Program-made: the position numbers and the translations under genes | The notes under the pieces: generated by a model | Told to the model about the DNA's origin: nothing | The model's database searches: none | What the model saw: the letters and a program-made list of their open reading frames with translations, nothing else | Shown: one piece after another, positions 1 to 8,644 of the stretch | Numbering within the stretch: position 1 is the stretch's first letter | Layout of the letters: each line of letters begins with the position of its first letter | NCBI GenBank assembly: GCA_001632425.1 | Contig: KV425625.1 | Coordinates: forward strand, 19,867-83,866 | Source: Neolentinus lepideus HHB14362 ss-1 | Taxonomy: Eukaryota; Basidiomycota; Agaricomycetes; Gloeophyllales; Gloeophyllaceae | Direction: 5' to 3' | Length of the DNA: 64,000 bases

Positions 1-237
1 GTGCGAATAGAAGCCCACTTGGGTGTAGGGGCAAAGGTTTCATTGTAATCAAAGCCAGGGCGCTGTGAGAAGCCCTTGGCAACTAGACAGCCCTTATAGC
101 TCTCAATAGATCCATTAGCATTGCGCTTGACTCTGAAGACCCAGCGACTCCCAATAGCTTTGCGACCTGGAGGAAGCTCTACAAGCTCAAAGACCTCATT
201 GTCCACTAAGGCCTGGATCTCATCTTGGGCTGCCTTG

Positions 238-491
238 TTGGAATTGGTAATCACGCTTACTCATCCAACAGGAGTGGGTCCCTGTACTGTCATAAGCCCT
301 CATAACACTTAGTGCATTGCGTGTGTGCCATTAGAGTGGAGGCTACAGTTACACACTCAGCTGTAACTAGTCATATGACTAGTTACCTCCACTGAACTTA
401 GGACCGGATAGCTCAGTTGGTAGAGCATCTGAGTATCATCCAGTAGGCCCTGGGTTCCATCCCCGGTCTGGTCATTTATTGCACCCTAATA
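238..491 (+). mobile_element. tRNA-bearing short repeat, copy 1
   Basis: A 254-bp insertion inside copia pol. It is flanked by the direct repeat TGCCTTG at 231-237 and 492-498. It begins TTGGAATTGGTAATCAC and ends GCACCCTAATA; there are no terminal inverted repeats and no A-rich tail. It holds a perfect 24-bp palindrome centred on CATATG at about 364-387 and a complete tRNA cloverleaf at 402-474, only 17 bp from its right end. A copy about 95% similar by eye lies in reverse orientation at 3618-3868 with a different 7-bp duplication, so both are independent insertions of one family. The tRNA is at the 3' end in its own sense, opposite to a conventional tRNA-headed SINE. Confidence 0.8.
402..474 (+). 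tRNA. tRNA-like cloverleaf within repeat copy 1 (predicted anticodon AUC)
   Basis: The acceptor stem GACCGGA pairs with TCTGGTC over all 7 bp (one G-U), followed by discriminator A. The D-arm is GCTC/GAGC with an AGTTGGTA loop (A-box-like). The T-arm is CTGGG/CCCGG with loop TTCCATC (B-box-like). The anticodon stem is weak (TCTGA/CCAGT); the 7-nt loop GTATCAT has U33 and gives anticodon AUC, which would read the Asp codon GAU. Eukaryotic tRNA-Asp normally carries GUC and the body does not resemble tRNA-Asp, so decoding function is doubtful. No intron and no T-run terminator follow directly. Confidence 0.6.
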
Positions 492-1041
492 TGCCTTGTG
501 CCAGTGCTCTCTCTCCTCAGCTGGACGCTTCATCGCCTCTGCAACTGTCCGAGGCTCTCCATGGTGCTCCTGTTGTGCTTGGCAGACTGAGTGAAAAGCA
601 TAGTCTAGTGCTTCATCATAGTCAAGGTAATCCGTGGTCTGGCCAGTATACACATGGTTGAGCCCTTCCATGATCATAGCTGCACCACATTGAGCTTCGT
701 CAAGTAAGAGGGGGTCTGGACTAGCAGAGCGATCACTAAGGTGTTCTGGACCAGGGCTGGGAGGAGCGCTTTGAGGCGCTTTCATAGGACTTGATGCAGG
801 AGCAATAAGATTGAGAGGATCTGGGGAAGCTGAGTGAGGTTCAGGATCTGGAGTTGGTGAAGGCTGAATCTTCACTGTGATGTGAGGAGCTGATGGCTGG
901 CGCAATGGGGGCTCTCTGAGTGAGCCTTGGAAGCGACTACTGCGAGGTGGAAGCTGTCTCTGTGGAATTGGAACTGGAGCTGGTGTTGTCGGCATTAGTG
1001 CCTATCCGGACAGCAAGACTCTATTACTATGCAAAACAAAA

Positions 1042-1118
1042 CCCGCCTTCAGCCCGGTTCGAACCTGCAGTCTTGGGAGACCGCAGTAGGTGATGTTACC
1101 ACTTAGCCATTATGTCTT
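1042..1118 (-). pseudogene. Degenerate tRNA-derived sequence
   Basis: The minus strand shows an A-box-like TGGCTAAGTGGTAAC, an anticodon-arm-like GCGGTCTCCCAAGACTGC and a perfect B-box-like GGTTCGAACC in the right order and spacing. The acceptor and T stems do not pair, so this is a tRNA relic, perhaps Gly-like, not a functional gene. It lies between the copia pol fragment and the next copia LTR, unrelated in sequence to the tRNA of the 254-bp repeat. Confidence 0.45.
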
Positions 1119-1127
1119 GCTTTAACC

Positions 1128-1645
1128 TCTATGACTCGGACCTCTTGTTTCCTACTCTATTTCGCTTCTTTCCTTATTCGTCTCGCGTGTTTCCCACACC
1201 ACATTACTCCCTAAAACGCGTTCAGAGTCAAGCTCTTCTTCATCCAACTTATAGAGCTTGACTCAGGTGTGTAAACTGTCTGTATTGTAGTAATCCAACT
1301 TATAGAGCTTGACTCAGGCTTCCTGGTGTGCATTGTGAGACCTACAGGCTTCCAGCTTGATAGGTTATGAGCCCAACGCTTTAGGGTCTCGAAAATCGCA
1401 CTTTTAGCTCGTCATCTGCGCTCTAGAGGTACATCCAACCTCATCTGGATCCATCCATCTGCCATCCATCTCCATTTCGACTTTCTGTCTACTCTAGTGG
1501 TCCATCCAGACCCTACGACGTCGATTCCAGCTTCCTGTCGCTGTCCTACGCTTTTTCGCTGGGCAATTACGCCTAGAATCGCTCCTTGGCCCATTTCGAC
1601 CATCTACTCACTCTCCAGCTTCATCTCTACCTCTGAACTTGCTCA
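1128..1645 (+). mobile_element. Copia LTR upstream of gag (approximate bounds)
   Basis: Non-coding sequence preceding a copia gag start. It is repeated in opposite orientation, CpG-depleted, at 20810-21291. A short internal direct repeat (ATCCAACTTATAGAGCTTGA) occurs twice at about 1244 and 1291. The right boundary is set where homology reaches CTTGCTCA, after which CTGGTCTCAGACTGG resembles a primer-binding region. The left boundary is where similarity between the copies fades and is uncertain by tens of bases. Confidence 0.6.
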
Positions 1646-1740
1646 TCTGGTCTCAGACTGGTCTCTACTGCTTCCTACTGTCGTCCTACGTCCCTATCCT
1701 CGTTGTCACCACCTTATCACCCTCCATCGTCGCCGTTGCC

Positions 1741-2904
1741 ATGTCCACAACCACTCCTACCACCAAGCATCCATTCCCAGCTCTTGGGGAGCGCAACTAT
1801 GGGTCCTGGGCTGACGATATGGAGGCCTACCTGAAGACTCTCGATCTCTGGGATGTTACAGACGATCCTATGGCTGCTCCGCTGCCTGAGGACGCTACGA
1901 ACCTTACGGCGGAGGAGAGGAAGGAGGTGCGGGACTGGGAGAAGCGCAAGGGTCAGGCAAGTGGTCAGATATGGTTAGCGGTTGAGGACGGGCAGAAGGT
2001 GCATGTTAAGGAGGTTAAGAGCGACCTGGTGAAGATGTGGTTGAAGCTGAAGGAGGTACACGTTCAGCAGAAGCCAGGTACGCGTTTCAATGCCTATGAT
2101 GCGCTTCTGGGGCTTTGCAAGCTCGAGGGGGAGTCCCTCGCTTCTCTCATGGCTCGAGCGGACAAGGCAATGCAGGATATCCGTGCGCTGCGCCCCAGGG
2201 ACTTCACCATCGACTCCCTCAACAACGACCTCGCCTCCACGGCTCTCATTCGCGCTCTCCCCGCTGAATACAACAACTTCGTCTCATCTCTCCTTCTACT
2301 CAACTCCCTCGACCTGTCCAAGCTCCAATCTGCATTCCAGAACGAAGACTCTCAGCACTTCGCTCGGGGCGTCAATGCTTCGCCTTCTCTGGCTATGGCT
2401 GCTGGCTCTACCGCTAGTCCTTCACAGGGCGTACGCTGCTCGTTCTGTGACTGGGAGGGCCACACCGAGGCTAGCTGCAAGTTCAAGGAGAACGCTGTGA
2501 AGACGCAGAAGGCGAAGACTGCTGATCGTCGCCAGGAGCATAGGGGAGGGAAGAAGAAGGCTCAGAACGCGCAGGAGGCGTCCGCGGACGTTGAGGCTTC
2601 CGCTAATGTTGCGGAGTATGCTGGTAAAGCAAGTGTCGCTCTATCTGCCTCTGCTCGCTCTTCTTGGCTCTCGTCGCTGGCAGCTGCTAACTGGAACACC
2701 GACACAGGTGCTACTTCACACATGACGCCTCATCGACACTGGTTCGCTTCCTACTCTCCCCACATCATCCCTGTGCGCCTCGCAAACGATACTATCATCT
2801 ATACTGCTGGGATGGGGTCTGTGATGTTTGAGCCGGTTCTGGGAGAGTCTAAGGTGCCCATAGTTGTACTCCACGACGTTCTTCATGTTCCTCAGCTCGG
2901 GTAG
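1741..2904 (+). CDS. Ty1/copia gag-protease polyprotein, 3'-truncated
   Basis: The best start is the ATG at 1741 (MSTTTPTT), although the frame is open from 1639. Residues about 10-200 are a UBN2/Retrotran_gag-like capsid region (LGERNYGSWADDMEAYLK; RALPAEYNNF). A CCHC zinc knuckle follows, CSFCDWEGHTEASC, then a Lys-rich spacer. The retropepsin-like protease starts at NTDTGATSHMTPHRHW and ends at VLHDVLHVPQLG. At that point copia polyproteins normally run on into NNLLS and integrase, but the frame stops in a TAG at the junction with the minus-strand gene that follows. Integrase, RT and RNase H are therefore missing. Base usage is CpG-rich and not decayed, unlike the homologous piece at 20.5 kb, so this fragment is relatively young. 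Confidence 0.85.
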   Translation: MSTTTPTTKHPFPALGERNYGSWADDMEAYLKTLDLWDVTDDPMAAPLPEDATNLTAEERKEVRDWEKRKGQASGQIWLAVEDGQKVHVKEVKSDLVKMWLKLKEVHVQQKPGTRFNAYDALLGLCKLEGESLASLMARADKAMQDIRALRPRDFTIDSLNNDLASTALIRALPAEYNNFVSSLLLLNSLDLSKLQSAFQNEDSQHFARGVNASPSLAMAAGSTASPSQGVRCSFCDWEGHTEASCKFKENAVKTQKAKTADRRQEHRGGKKKAQNAQEASADVEASANVAEYAGKASVALSASARSSWLSSLAAANWNTDTGATSHMTPHRHWFASYSPHIIPVRLANDTIIYTAGMGSVMFEPVLGESKVPIVVLHDVLHVPQLG

Positions 2905-3617
2905 GCCATGGACTGGAACAAATGCCCACGCTGCAGCTCCCGAGCGGTGGAGGAACAATCTACAGACAGCGACACTTAGCATGAGCGACAGTAGAAGAAG
3001 AATGAATGCATACCTTGGTCGATGGTGCGTGTCAGTGCTGCCACCATCTCCCGAAGCTCCATGGCCTGTGCCTCCAGAGCGCGATGGAACACCTGGTTCT
3101 CATATTGCTGCGCAGCGACCCACGCTTGGAAAACCTGGCCGTTATGTTCAAGCATGCCAATATGCGCTTCCAAATGTGCTTGGCACGCCTCCATGGCCGT
3201 AACGTGCTCCTGAAGGGAGCAATCCTCAAACCCCGAGTGAGCGGAAGGTGGAGGTGGAGGCCTGGTCGGTATTGATGCAACCACACCGAGGAGTTGGGGA
3301 GGGTCGTTGGCATCGAAAACCCGACTACCAACGTCTAGGACAAAAGTTTATCAGCGAAACAAAAAGTCTCAACAGCAATAGCGAACTTATCAGGGACTTG
3401 GAAGTGCAGCCGCTTGGGCACTGACACCTCCTCCCCACCATCGTGCTGCCGTTTGTCACCCATGGAAGGACCCGCAATGGCACTGTCTAGCACATCTACC
3501 GCCTGACGAGCGCGAGTCGGCATAGTAGCACCAGAGGTCTCAGGAGTCGGCAACACGCTGCCCAACACTTCACCTGGTGATCGTGGCACAACCTCACGCA
3601 ACGAGGGGGGCACATCT

Positions 3618-3868
3618 TATTAGGGTGCAACAAATGACCAGACTGGGGATTGAACCCAGGGCCTACTGGATGATACCCAGATGCTCTACCAACTGAGCTA
3701 TCCGGTCCTAAGTTCAGTGGAGGTAACTAGTCATATGACTAGTTACAGCTGAGTGTAACTGTAGCCTCCACTCTAATGGCACACACGCAATGCACTAAGT
3801 GTTATGAGGCTTATGACAGTTCAGGGACCCACTCCTGTTGGATGAGTAAGTGTGATTACCAATTCCAA
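3618..3868 (-). mobile_element. tRNA-bearing short repeat, copy 2
   Basis: A 251-bp reverse-oriented copy of the 238-491 element, with the same two ends. It is flanked by the direct repeat CACATCT at 3611-3617 and 3869-3875. The palindrome around CATATG is conserved exactly. It sits in an exon of the Cys-rich gene. The different target duplication from copy 1 shows it is not a terminal inverted repeat of one large transposon. Confidence 0.8.
3635..3707 (-). tRNA. tRNA-like cloverleaf within repeat copy 2 (predicted anticodon AUC)
   Basis: This is the better-preserved of the two cloverleafs. The acceptor stem is GACCGGA/TCTGGTC and the D-arm GCTC/GAGC. The anticodon stem is TCTGG/CCAGT with a single U-U mismatch, and the loop GTATCAT is the same as in copy 1. 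The T-arm CTGGG/CCCAG is fully paired around TTCAATC. Paired changes relative to copy 1 (T-stem, anticodon stem) keep or improve pairing, which suggests this version is closer to the founder. Confidence 0.65.
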
Positions 3869-4116
3869 CACATCTTCCCCTTCATCAACTGCAAAAAGGT
3901 TAGCGCGGTAAAGGTGGGCAGAACCTAGCGGCACTTACCAATCTCTATGCGCGTTCTGGGGACGCGCGCTCTCGATCCAGATGGCACGGGATGGCGCTCT
4001 GCATCCACTCGCAGGCGCTCAGCATTGGAGACAACACCTGCGGAGAGTGAGCACCCCTTCCGCAAAAGCTTGCAGGAATAACAAGTGGTGGCCGGCATCG
4101 AGTCTAGACAAGAATA

Positions 4117-4317
4117 CATCAGGAAAACGGCCAATTGTCTTAGGCGGTCTTACTGCGATTTTAAGAGCTTTAAGAGCCAGACTTGGCTTAATGGGTCTTA
4201 TTCTCGTCTTAAAGTGGGTGCTAAGTACCTAAAAGACACGTAAAAGATGACAATAAGAACCATTAAGACCAGTTAAGCCAAGTCCCAGCCGTAAGACTGA
4301 TTGCCGTTTTCCTGATG
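4117..4317. mobile_element. MITE, Tc1/mariner-like (TA duplication)
   Basis: A 201-bp non-coding element with imperfect terminal inverted repeats starting CATCAGGAAAACGGC and ending GCCGTTTTCCTGATG, flanked by TA on both sides. Much of the interior is also complementary (GACTTGGCTTAA against TTAAGCCAAGTC), so it can fold into one long hairpin. It interrupts the cysteine-cluster exon of the surrounding gene; removing it with one TA restores a continuous frame there. Confidence 0.75.
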
Positions 4318-4450
4318 TAGCAGGAGAAGCCTTTGGCGACGCATCGTTCACACTAGCACAATAGCAGACGTCAGTTGTGGCAAGACGAGAAATATAGGGA
4401 GTACTTACGGGGTTTTTGTTCGGCGGGCCCACCTCTATCTTTCATGACAG

Positions 4451-5635
4451 TGATACACCCTATGTGTCTCTAGGCTCAGAAAACGCATTTTCGGCACTTT
4501 TGCGCTATTTCTCACGCTATGTGCGATAGTGCTAGGGCTCCCGGTCTGGTGGCACAAGCAATATTCGAGTTTTTATTGATTTTTCCAGCTATTTCCTGCA
4601 CTCCTCGACACTTCGATCTCATTCAGCAGGCGCTCCGCTGCATTATGTAAGCAAGCGCACCCATCTCGACAATAGCGGTGGTGCTGTGGTATCCTTCCAA
4701 CAAGTGGCATAGTGCGGCAGTGTTGCACTGCTTCAGCTGCGTCTGGTAGTGTGGTCTCTATCAAGCTCAAGTCATTCCGAGGCTGTGCATGCGTTGCGGG
4801 CACCTGTACAGCCTCCACCTGGAGCAATAGCGCTTTTTGATGGATGCTGTGCGCTTTCCCACGCTTCTTTCGGTATGCGGTGGCCTGTGCATATGGACAC
4901 TGTAGCTTACGGAGATTGTTCCCCCTGTCTGAGATTTGAGATAGATCAGTTTCAGGAGTAGTTTCATTTTGTTAGCATATGGCTCTTGGTTCATTTGTTT
5001 ACCCAGTAGAGTACTTTAGTTGGACCTCCTGTAGGCAGACAAGGCAGGCAACAGGCAACCCAGTTAGTCCTCCCTGTGCAATCTAGTGTTCCCATCTCAT
5101 TCCTGTGTCTATCTCTGAGCTTCCTGCATCTTGCATCCTACCTCCGATCTCTGTGTTGCTATCTCTCTGCCTACGATAAGAGCACCGAGTCACTATCATT
5201 GCTATACGTCACTATAGCGCTACATCGCTATCTCGCCAACTGCTAATAGGGCGCTGTGTTGCTATTATTGCTATACGTCGCTATTGTCACCAACCCTTTG
5301 CCCACTCTACACGTTCAACTTCTATAGCGCGCTGTGTTGCACCAAGTCACTTTCCGATTGTGTTCTATTTTTAGCCTCCCATCGCTATTCCGTCGCATTT
5401 CTTCTGCTTCCCACTTCGCATTGTGGTATTTTTTTGTTTTTTTTCATATACATCGCATTTGTGGTTTGCAGTCTCGGCCTTATCTTTCCATTTACTCCCT
5501 CCAAACTACCTATTACCCTTCAACTCCCCGGACCTTGCAGCCATCTGACACCAAGGGTTTGGTGTTTGCTTTGTGGTTGTGTCTACCCTTTAGGTCTCAT
5601 TTCCAGCAGGTTTCGTCATGTGTTCGTGTTCATCA
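4451..5635 (+). mobile_element. LTR-A copy 1 (about 1.19 kb solo LTR)
   Basis: It starts TGATACACCCTATGTGTC and ends GTGTTCATCA, i.e. TG...CA with TGAT/ATCA terminal inversion. It is a direct repeat of 15198-16316 over nearly its whole length. No matching target duplication is seen (ACAG on the left, ATGG on the right), so it may have arisen by recombination between elements. It contains Cys/Phe-rich open frames on the plus strand, but these are low-complexity LTR sequence. Its left end abuts the start codon of the Cys-rich gene; its right end cuts the DIRS-like RNase H. Confidence 0.75.
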
Positions 5636-7330
5636 ATGGCGACACCCTCGAGCCAGCCAATGTCCCAAAAACAGGCACGCCAGCCATCCCTTGTCCACCA
5701 TGCATCCCATCTGTCACCCCAAGTGACGCCTATGCCCCAGTCAGTCAATGTGTCCACAAAAATCTTGTGATCGACAAGGGGACCAGTATCTCGAAGAGAA
5801 TGCAACACGTTCATGATCACGAGTTGTTCTGCCCACCACTGGAGGTCCGTGATCATACAGCAGGGAGGGTAGCATACCATGAAACGATCATTCCCAAATG
5901 CCGAGATGAAGCTCGAGAGGCTTGGGAGATGAGAGCGACCATCCTGATAAACAAAGGCGATATGGCAGAGTGACCCCTGTATTTTCATCACATCCTCAAG
6001 CTGGCACTGCGCCCTGGAGAACTTCTGCAGGAAGGTCTCCACCCGAAGTAAGAATTTGAGATGCTTCTTCTCAGGTAAGCAGACCATCTTGGATTCGATG
6101 TCCCAGAGGAGACTGAGGTACACGAAAGTCGAGTCATAGTCCTGGCCCTTATCACGATGCCAAGGAATACAGAGCGACGCAATGCGCTCGAGAGCAGAGG
6201 CGCGGTCATATGAGAATGGGGGGGAGCCATCCCGGGCCAGGCCAAGGGGGTAGCGAAAGGATGTGATGTCGTCCACCCATTTTACCGAAGGACCGACACC
6301 CGAAGCCTTCCATATGTCCAGCGCAGCATTTGCAATGGAACCAGCATTGCTCTCAGATGAACAACAGCCAAAAGGGCAGGTGTGGTCGATCCAAAAACCC
6401 TCCGAGCTCTGCACCACAAACCACCACTTATGATCGGGGAGAATCAGGCAAGTGCGATGGAACTTCGTGATGTCGAGAGTCATGGCTTGCATCCCGGATG
6501 GGGCCACTGTGATCTAAGAATGAGGTAAGCACCAGCTCAAAATGTAGCAAGACCGGGCAGAGCATGCAGCCGCCTAAAGGCTCTAATGATCAAGGCCCAA
6601 ATGGGCACCCAAGCAGCGCCAAATGGCAGTCTGCCGACAGCCGAACCCTGATGGGAACTGCACAGCATCCAACTGCTGCGAGCCAGATGGCGATGCCTGA
6701 TGGCAGAAACACGAGGCCAAAGTACTCACAATCTGGGCCACCTCGTGGGCCGAACTGAACCTCATCGGGAAATTGTCCATATCAATGTAATCATTTGTCA
6801 ACGGGAATGCACGTGAGCCTTTCGAAAGGTTGCAGCAAATACGAATCTTGTCAGGCTCGCCAGGGCCTTGGGGCTGCACTGCGACTGTCAGCGGCGATGA
6901 CTGGAAGGGCCCGAGAATGGCTTCCACCTGCTCGCATGTGAACGGACCACTCATACACCCTGCAGTCTCCTCGTCATGAAGGTACTCATTGATCTCAGGA
7001 TAGTGGGGGATGCACGTCGGGTGGTTTGGGAAAATAACACTCCAATCGAGGCCGGGCGGGAAGTCACCCATGGGAAAACTGTTCTTAAGCTTTTGTACAA
7101 GTAGAGGATGGTTGTCACAGAGACTATATTTGTGAAGTAGTGTATTGAAAGTGAAAGCATTGTAAGGCGTGCAAATGCGATTAAGGATACTCAAGCAGCA
7201 AGATGGTGAAAAAGACGAGTTGCAAGAATGAAGATGACAGGCAGAGCAGCTTTTTGAGGTAGATGCGGTTGAGACATCAGTCTCGAGGCTGGTTCTTACA
7301 GGTCCAGGAGAGGGCGTGATGCTCATGGAC
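5636..7330 (-). pseudogene. DIRS-like retrotransposon reverse transcriptase-RNase H, 3'-truncated
   Basis: The first part (7326 down to 6730) has IRICCNLSKGSRAFPLTNDYI and FPMRFSSAHEVAQI. The frame then resumes at 6513 with APSGMQAMTLDITKFHRTC (RT motif A), HTCPFGCCSSESNAGS (motif B) and VKWVDDITSF (motif C, Asp pair). An RNase H-like domain follows (IFVDTLTDWGIGVTWGD; IGWLEGVAID). The two parts are separated by a 216-bp segment with a GTGAGT donor and TTCTTAG acceptor that joins them in frame, so it looks like a spliceosomal intron. The frame is cut at 5636 by LTR-A, so the tyrosine recombinase expected downstream in DIRS elements is absent. The DIRS assignment rests on motif style and the gag/RT layout; the RT call itself is firm. 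Confidence 0.7.
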
Positions 7331-8644
7331 TATGCAGAAGGAGCAGGCATGTAACTTGTTTGCATTGTGGGAGCACCTGCCGAGGACATCCTTAGTGACA
7401 TTCCAGATACGGCAGAGCTCGTTGTTGCCACCTCTCGGGTACAAGGCACATCCGCGACTCTCTGCGAAGAGTGGAGTGCCATCCGGGAACTGCATCACAG
7501 TGCAGTTTGAGATGACGTGACCCTTTCAGGAACAGATGAGGCAAACGGGAGCTGGGCTAGCACCCCCGTTGCCACCTTGAAACCGCTGGCCACCTGTGCC
7601 GCCAGTGCCACCACCCCTGCGTCCATTCGTAGGTGGGGCAGGACCTCTCGAAGGACCAGCACCCTGACCGGATGGTCTGCTAGCGAATGAACTGTGGAGT
7701 TCCCTCTCCAGTTGAGCCATACACCGGATCTGAATGTCAGCCACCTTCACGCGGCAGCATGTGTTGTAGTGCACCGGGTCGAACTCGAATGGCTTGATTT
7801 GGTATTCCTGACGGAGTTCAATATCTGTCTCAAGAGCTGCATCAAAGTTCTCTGTGAAGTCAGGTAGGTTGAAAAACCATGTCCAATGATCATCGAAACA
7901 CTTAACATAGGCCCCATCCCCAAGCTCCGAGAAGACAGCCATAGTGCTGTCCACACCTTGACGGAACCCAGACTCGTCGAGAGTCGACTCATCTTTGAAC
8001 TTCGAGACATCAATAATTGACACCTTGGAAGCAAGTTTCTTCCACGGCATCATATCGCCTTGCTCTGCGAGCATCTTGAGGCCTTCATTCATAAAGAGTA
8101 TGAGCATCAAATACTGCTTATGCAAGATCAGCAGCTTGATCTCCGGGTGGACACCCTGATAGCGGACTGTAGCGCCCGGAGCAATCTTGATCTCTTCATC
8201 GGTAGTGAGCAGCTTCTGCTTCTTCCCTTCAGGGGTGTCCTCGGGGACAACATCGTCAGCTTTCCTTTTACTAGACACAAAGCCGACGACTTTATCGAAA
8301 ACAGAAGGACTTAAACTTGCCAACATCTGCAAGGCCACCTGGAACTTGTTGCCATTCTTTGGAGTGGAGCAATGAGGCGGGCCTTCATCTTCCACGGAGA
8401 CAATGTCGACGAGAGATTCGACTGACGAGGACGGTGAGACTGATGTGTCTGTCTTGCGACGCTCGTCCTTGCCTGCACGGTAGGTGTTCCGAGCCTCGAT
8501 CTGCTTGTTGAACTCTGAAAGCTGTCCCCTGGACAACTGAGCAAGCCGGGCTAGGTACTCTGAGGAGTACGGCTTCTTGTGCTTTTGCAGGAGCTCGACG
8601 CGGTCCCTGCCGCCGAAGGAACTCGTGCTAGGATCCTGGGTCAT
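7277..8644 (-). pseudogene. DIRS-like retrotransposon gag with premature TGA in its zinc knuckle
   Basis: The frame starts at ATG 8644 (MTQDPSTSSFGGRDRVELLQ). It has a charged N-terminus, a helical capsid-like middle (LLILHKQYLMLILFMNEGLK; FDDHWTWFFNLPDFTENFD) and a Gly/Arg-rich tail. It enters a CCHC knuckle CLICS-stop-KGHVISNC, and the same frame continues after the stop to 7277 with further Cys/His pairs (HACSFCIVHEHHALSWTC). The stop at 7526-7528 is TGA where an Arg codon CGA would be natural, a one-step CpG transition. It overlaps the start of the RT frame by about 50 bp, the usual gag/RT arrangement. Confidence 0.7.

Larger units (their letters stand above)
1..995 (-). pseudogene. Ty1/copia pol fragment (linker and start of reverse transcriptase), interrupted
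   Basis: On the minus strand, 499-995 and 1-237 form one copia pol frame. The upper part encodes a Pro/Ser-rich stretch typical of the region between integrase and reverse transcriptase and ends in EREHWHKA. The lower part resumes with AAQDEIQALV and enters the RVT_2 reverse transcriptase (GSRWVFRVKRN, then LVAKGFSQRPGFDYNETFAP). The two parts are separated by the tRNA-bearing element at 238-491, flanked by a 7-bp duplication, so the frame was continuous before that insertion. Upstream of 995 an in-frame TAG follows within 15 bp and no integrase is present, so the copy was already 5'-truncated. It runs off the left edge. The RVT_2 assignment is firm; the pre-insertion continuity is inferred from the frame and the duplication. 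Confidence 0.85.
2904..4445 (-). pseudogene. Unrecognised Cys-rich protein gene, broken by two insertions
   Basis: A minus-strand gene with plausible GT-AG introns. It starts at ATG 4445 (MKDRGGPAEQKP). After an intron comes a cysteine cluster reading CERCVAKGFSC, then CYSCKLLRKGC, then a basic region with AERLRVDAERH. After a further intron comes a Pro-rich part beginning PPSLREVVPRSP. The last large exon, near 3300-2990, is helical (EHVTAMEACQAHLEAHIGML) and gives way to a short final exon. Proteins with this layout (Cys pairs resembling a Zn2Cys6 domain, then a helical tail) are common, unnamed and often near transposons in Agaricomycetes. Two insertions break it: a 201-bp MITE at 4117-4317 inside the Cys cluster, and the tRNA-bearing repeat at 3618-3868 inside the second exon. 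An LTR begins 5 bp above the start codon. It is therefore very unlikely to make a normal product. Confidence 0.6.

Noticed and set aside
1042..1118. Functional tRNA-Gly gene
   Set aside because: B-box is perfect but acceptor and T stems do not pair and the anticodon loop has the wrong size.
238..3868. The two tRNA-bearing copies as terminal inverted repeats of one 3.6-kb transposon
   Set aside because: Each copy has its own complete 7-bp duplication directly at its ends and each interrupts a different, otherwise continuous frame.
5284..5973. 229-codon plus-strand ORF
   Set aside because: It crosses the LTR-A end and then runs antisense through the DIRS-like RNase H; no independent coding signal.
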